Source: Chitinophagales bacterium (GTDB lineage: Bacteria > Bacteroidota > Bacteroidia > Chitinophagales > JADJOU01). Taken from it: 64,000 bases of DNA. The translations under genes and the position numbers were made by a program. Below are positions 62,152-64,000 of the stretch, piece by piece. The notes beneath the pieces are model-generated. The model ran no database searches, had not been told where the DNA came from, and saw only the letters and a program-made list of their open reading frames with translations. The stretch spans positions 20,440 to 84,439 of the forward strand of contig JAEUUY010000020.1 in NCBI GenBank assembly GCA_016787225.1, read 5' to 3'. Every line of letters begins with the position of its first letter. Position 1 is the first letter of the stretch.

Positions 62152-62901
62152 ATGTTATTTTTAGATGCATTAGCAGGTTTTGGTAAATACATAGGTATGT
62201 TGGGCTCTATTTTTGCCAAGCCACAAAAGTTTTCCATGTACTGGCGAGAAACACTACGACAAATGTATGACATCGGGGTGGGTTCTTTTTGGATCATAGC
62301 CATTGTCGGGCTCTTTATTGGAGGTGTTACTGCTGTTCAGTTTAGTAATAAATTGCTCACTTTTGGTTTTATTCCTATGTGGTGGATGGGTAGTATGACT
62401 CGCGATAGCATGTTTCTCGAATTAGCGCCTACTATCTCTGCACTGCTTCTGGCAGGAAAAATAGGATCTAATATCGCCACAGAACTGGGAACAATGCGAA
62501 TCACCGAACAGATAGATGCCATGGATATTATGGGAGTTAATACCCACTCATTTTTAATAGCACCTAAAATCTTAGGATCACTATTAATTGTACCTTCTTT
62601 AATTGTTACAGCAATGCTTTTAGGAACTATAGGAGGAGCACTAGCAGGTGAATTAGGCGGATATTATACTTGGGAAGAATATAAATATGGCTTACAAGAT
62701 GACTTTCAGCCACAATATGTGCGGCTCATGTTCATTAAATCCTATGTGTTTCCGTTTATCATAACCTCCATTGCATGTTATAAAGGATTTTACGTTAAAG
62801 GTGGTGCTTTACAATTAGGCAAAGCTAGCACGGATGCTGTTGTGTATAGTTCTATAGCGGTCGTTATCGCAAATTTCGTCGTAGCTTTTCTATTTCTTTA
62901 A
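62152..62901 (+). CDS. mlaE: MlaE-type ABC permease for lipid transport
   Basis: 249 aa. Inner-membrane permease of the Mla system, which moves phospholipids between outer and inner membrane and keeps outer-membrane asymmetry. Five or so hydrophobic helices; family marks are GSFWIIAIVGLFIGGVTAVQ (about 42-61), RDSMFLELAPTISALLLAGK and GSNIATELGTMRITEQIDAM (about 83-121, the coupling region), and MGVNTHSFLIAPKI. The ATPase gene follows after 5 bases. The mlaD gene that commonly follows is not seen before the RDD remnant. Gene name by family. Confidence 0.92.
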   Translation: MLFLDALAGFGKYIGMLGSIFAKPQKFSMYWRETLRQMYDIGVGSFWIIAIVGLFIGGVTAVQFSNKLLTFGFIPMWWMGSMTRDSMFLELAPTISALLLAGKIGSNIATELGTMRITEQIDAMDIMGVNTHSFLIAPKILGSLLIVPSLIVTAMLLGTIGGALAGELGGYYTWEEYKYGLQDDFQPQYVRLMFIKSYVFPFIITSIACYKGFYVKGGALQLGKASTDAVVYSSIAVVIANFVVAFLFL

Positions 62902-62906
62902 TAATC

Positions 62907-63671
62907 ATGATACAAGCTCAAAATATCCATAAATCCTTTGGTGCACAGCATGTATTAAAGGGGATAACTGCAGATTTTCACTCGGGTCAATGCAATATGG
63001 TTATAGGTAAAAGTGGCTCGGGCAAGACCGTTTTTATGAATTGTATCGTAGGATTGGTCGTACCAGAGGTGGGTTCTATGTTGCTCGATAATAGAAACAT
63101 AGTACCTATGGGTCTAAAAGAAAAATCTAGTATTCGTAAAGAAATGGGTATGTTATTTCAGAAAAATGCTCTCTTTGATTCCATGACCGTAGAAGAAAAC
63201 GTGCGTTTCCCACTAGATATGTTTACAGAGATGTCCACTGCTGAAAAAAGAGACCGTGTCAATTTTTGCCTTCAAAGGGTGAGTCTTATAAATTCAAATC
63301 ATAAGTTTCCTTCCGAGCTTTCGGGAGGTATGATGAAGCGTGTAGCACTGGCTAGGGCTATGGTTTTAAACCCAAAATATCTCTTCTGTGATGAACCCAA
63401 TTCTGGTCTAGATCCTCAAACAGCCTTGGTCATAGATGAACTCATTCAGGAAATCACCAGAGAATACAATATCACTACGGTAATCAATACACACGATATG
63501 AACTCCGTCATAGGTATCGGCGACAAGATTCTATTTCTTTATGATGGTGAAAAAAACTGGGAAGGCTCCAACAAAGAAATCCTGCATACCGATAATGAAA
63601 AACTCAATGATTTTATTTTTGCATCCGAATTCTTAAAAGAGATCAGGAAGCTGAATTATGGGGCGAGGTAA
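62907..63671 (+). CDS. mlaF: MlaF-type ABC ATPase
   Basis: 254 aa. ATPase partner of the MlaE-like permease. Walker A GKSGSGKT at residues 34-41, Q-loop MGMLFQKNALFDSM (about 87-100), signature LSGGMMKRVALARAM (about 138-152), Walker B YLFCDEPNSGLDP (about 158-170) and switch His in INTHDMN. It starts 5 bases after mlaE, so it is the second gene of the operon. Complete and of normal length. Confidence 0.95.
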   Translation: MIQAQNIHKSFGAQHVLKGITADFHSGQCNMVIGKSGSGKTVFMNCIVGLVVPEVGSMLLDNRNIVPMGLKEKSSIRKEMGMLFQKNALFDSMTVEENVRFPLDMFTEMSTAEKRDRVNFCLQRVSLINSNHKFPSELSGGMMKRVALARAMVLNPKYLFCDEPNSGLDPQTALVIDELIQEITREYNITTVINTHDMNSVIGIGDKILFLYDGEKNWEGSNKEILHTDNEKLNDFIFASEFLKEIRKLNYGAR

Positions 63672-63700
63672 GTCTAATGAAGGCTAATTAACTTTCTTTT

Positions 63701-63859
63701 TTACTCCTTGCCTATATGCTCTATTTCATAATCATTTATCTTGACAAGTCTAGTCCCAGCTAATATATCAGCTAAAGTCGGTTTATTAGGTCGATAGATA
63801 GATAAGACAAAATGTATAAGACAAATTAGGATTCCAAAATAATTAAGGTATTTTAAATT
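63701..63859 (-). pseudogene. 3' remnant of an RDD-family membrane protein, cut by an IS element
   Basis: The minus strand is open from about 63859 to the TAA at 63701-63703. It reads YFGILICLIHFVLSIYRPNK, then PTLADILAGTRLVKINDYE and ends HIGKE. A last hydrophobic helix followed by R-x-N-K-x-T-x-x-D-x-x-x-G-T-R-L-V is the typical end of RDD proteins. Just beyond codon 53 the IS256-like left end begins, so the upstream part of the gene is separated. Conversion from stop to break is about 53 codons, against 150 or more for whole RDD proteins. Confidence 0.7.
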
Positions 63860-63887
63860 GATACTGTTCAAAAAAGTGTGTAAAGTC

Positions 63888-63904
63888 CAAAAATCTGATT
63901 TTTG
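63888..63904. repeat. 7-3-7 hairpin CAAAAAT-CTG-ATTTTTG at the IS left end
   Basis: Perfect arms of 7 bases around CTG, between the outer IS end and the transposase gene. Such a hairpin may block read-through transcription into the transposase; this is inference. Confidence 0.5.
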
Positions 63905-63930
63905 TGTTGAAATAAAAAAGCACAGAAAAA

Positions 63931-64000
63931 ATGAACTTTACACAAGAACAAATGTCAGAAATATTTGACGAAATTGCAAAGAAAAAGGATGGCTATAGAG
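63931..64000 (+). CDS. IS256-family transposase, N-terminal fragment at the window edge
   Basis: 23 codons are visible from an ATG at 63931: MNFTQEQMSEIFDEIAKKKD then GYR. The [MN]-F-T-x-E-Q-[IM]-x-E-I start fits mutator-type (IS256) transposases of Bacteroidota, which use a DDE catalytic core further on. Only the helical N-terminus is present here, so catalytic residues cannot be checked. Confidence 0.65.
   Translation, partial: MNFTQEQMSEIFDEIAKKKDGYR

Larger units (their letters stand above)
63860..64000 (+). mobile_element. Left end of an IS256-family insertion sequence, cut by the window edge
   Basis: The segment starts near GATACTGTTCAAAAAAGTGT (63860-63879), similar to IS256-type inverted ends, continues TAAAGTCC, then a 7-3-7 hairpin CAAAAAT/ATTTTTG (63888-63904) and the transposase start at 63931. 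It interrupts the RDD gene. The right end, target duplication and full length lie outside the window. Confidence 0.7.

Noticed and set aside
61989..62303. Minus-strand ORF across the SRP RNA and mlaE start
   Set aside because: It overlaps the clear SRP RNA and the start of mlaE; its peptide shows no domain.

Overview
The window is chromosomal DNA from a low-GC member of the Bacteroidota. Support for this comes from type IX secretion (T9SS) C-terminal sorting domains, TonB-dependent receptors, HmuY-like proteins, a PorG-like protein, DUF983, Bacteroidota-type GyrA and ArgRS, and repeated TAnnTTTG -7 promoter elements with no obvious Shine-Dalgarno sites. The genus cannot be told from the sequence alone.

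Layout. 1-8017 (minus): an envelope block with a TPR protein, a plugless outer-membrane barrel, a SPOR/HU-like protein, fabD and a small cut-off gene. 8208-18732 (plus): two peptide-binding lipoproteins, DppB/DppC-type permeases with large insertions and no ATPase gene, a PASTA protein, a T9SS cargo protein and MltG. 18751-20951 (minus): nth, a potassium-channel-like protein and an alpha/beta hydrolase. 20952-21835: an 884-base non-coding stretch with short 7-3-7 hairpins, a start-less ParE/RelE-like toxin remnant and DnaA-box-like sites. 21836-30244 (plus): gyrA, a TPR protein and a heme-type uptake locus (HmuY-like, TonB receptor, HmuY-like). 30369-35160: YIP1-like, MORN-repeat and PorG-like genes (minus), with a TonB receptor divergent to them. 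35217-46396: mostly housekeeping genes (tsaC/sua5, an isolated nuoH, yqhD, a methyltransferase, a NYN-domain protein, a transglutaminase-like protein, obg, a GNAT, adk, DUF983, ppx/gppA, ilvE). 46622-49648: a coiled-coil protein and argS. 49777-61968: three tandem giant T9SS-exported beta-propeller proteins. 62009-62104: the SRP RNA gene. 62152-63671: an MlaE/MlaF-type lipid transporter pair. 63701-64000: the 3' end of an RDD-family gene cut by the left end of an IS256-like element that runs off the window.

How the genes work together. Much of the window builds or uses the cell envelope: T9SS cargo plus a PorG-like T9SS factor, TonB receptors with their surface ligand-binding partners, peptidoglycan handling (SPOR, PASTA, MltG), peptide uptake, and retrograde lipid transport. 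No CRISPR array, tRNA or rRNA gene was seen. The least explained material is the tandem giant surface proteins, the T9SS-linked HmuY-like protein, the intergenic heptamer arrays and the hairpin-rich region before gyrA.
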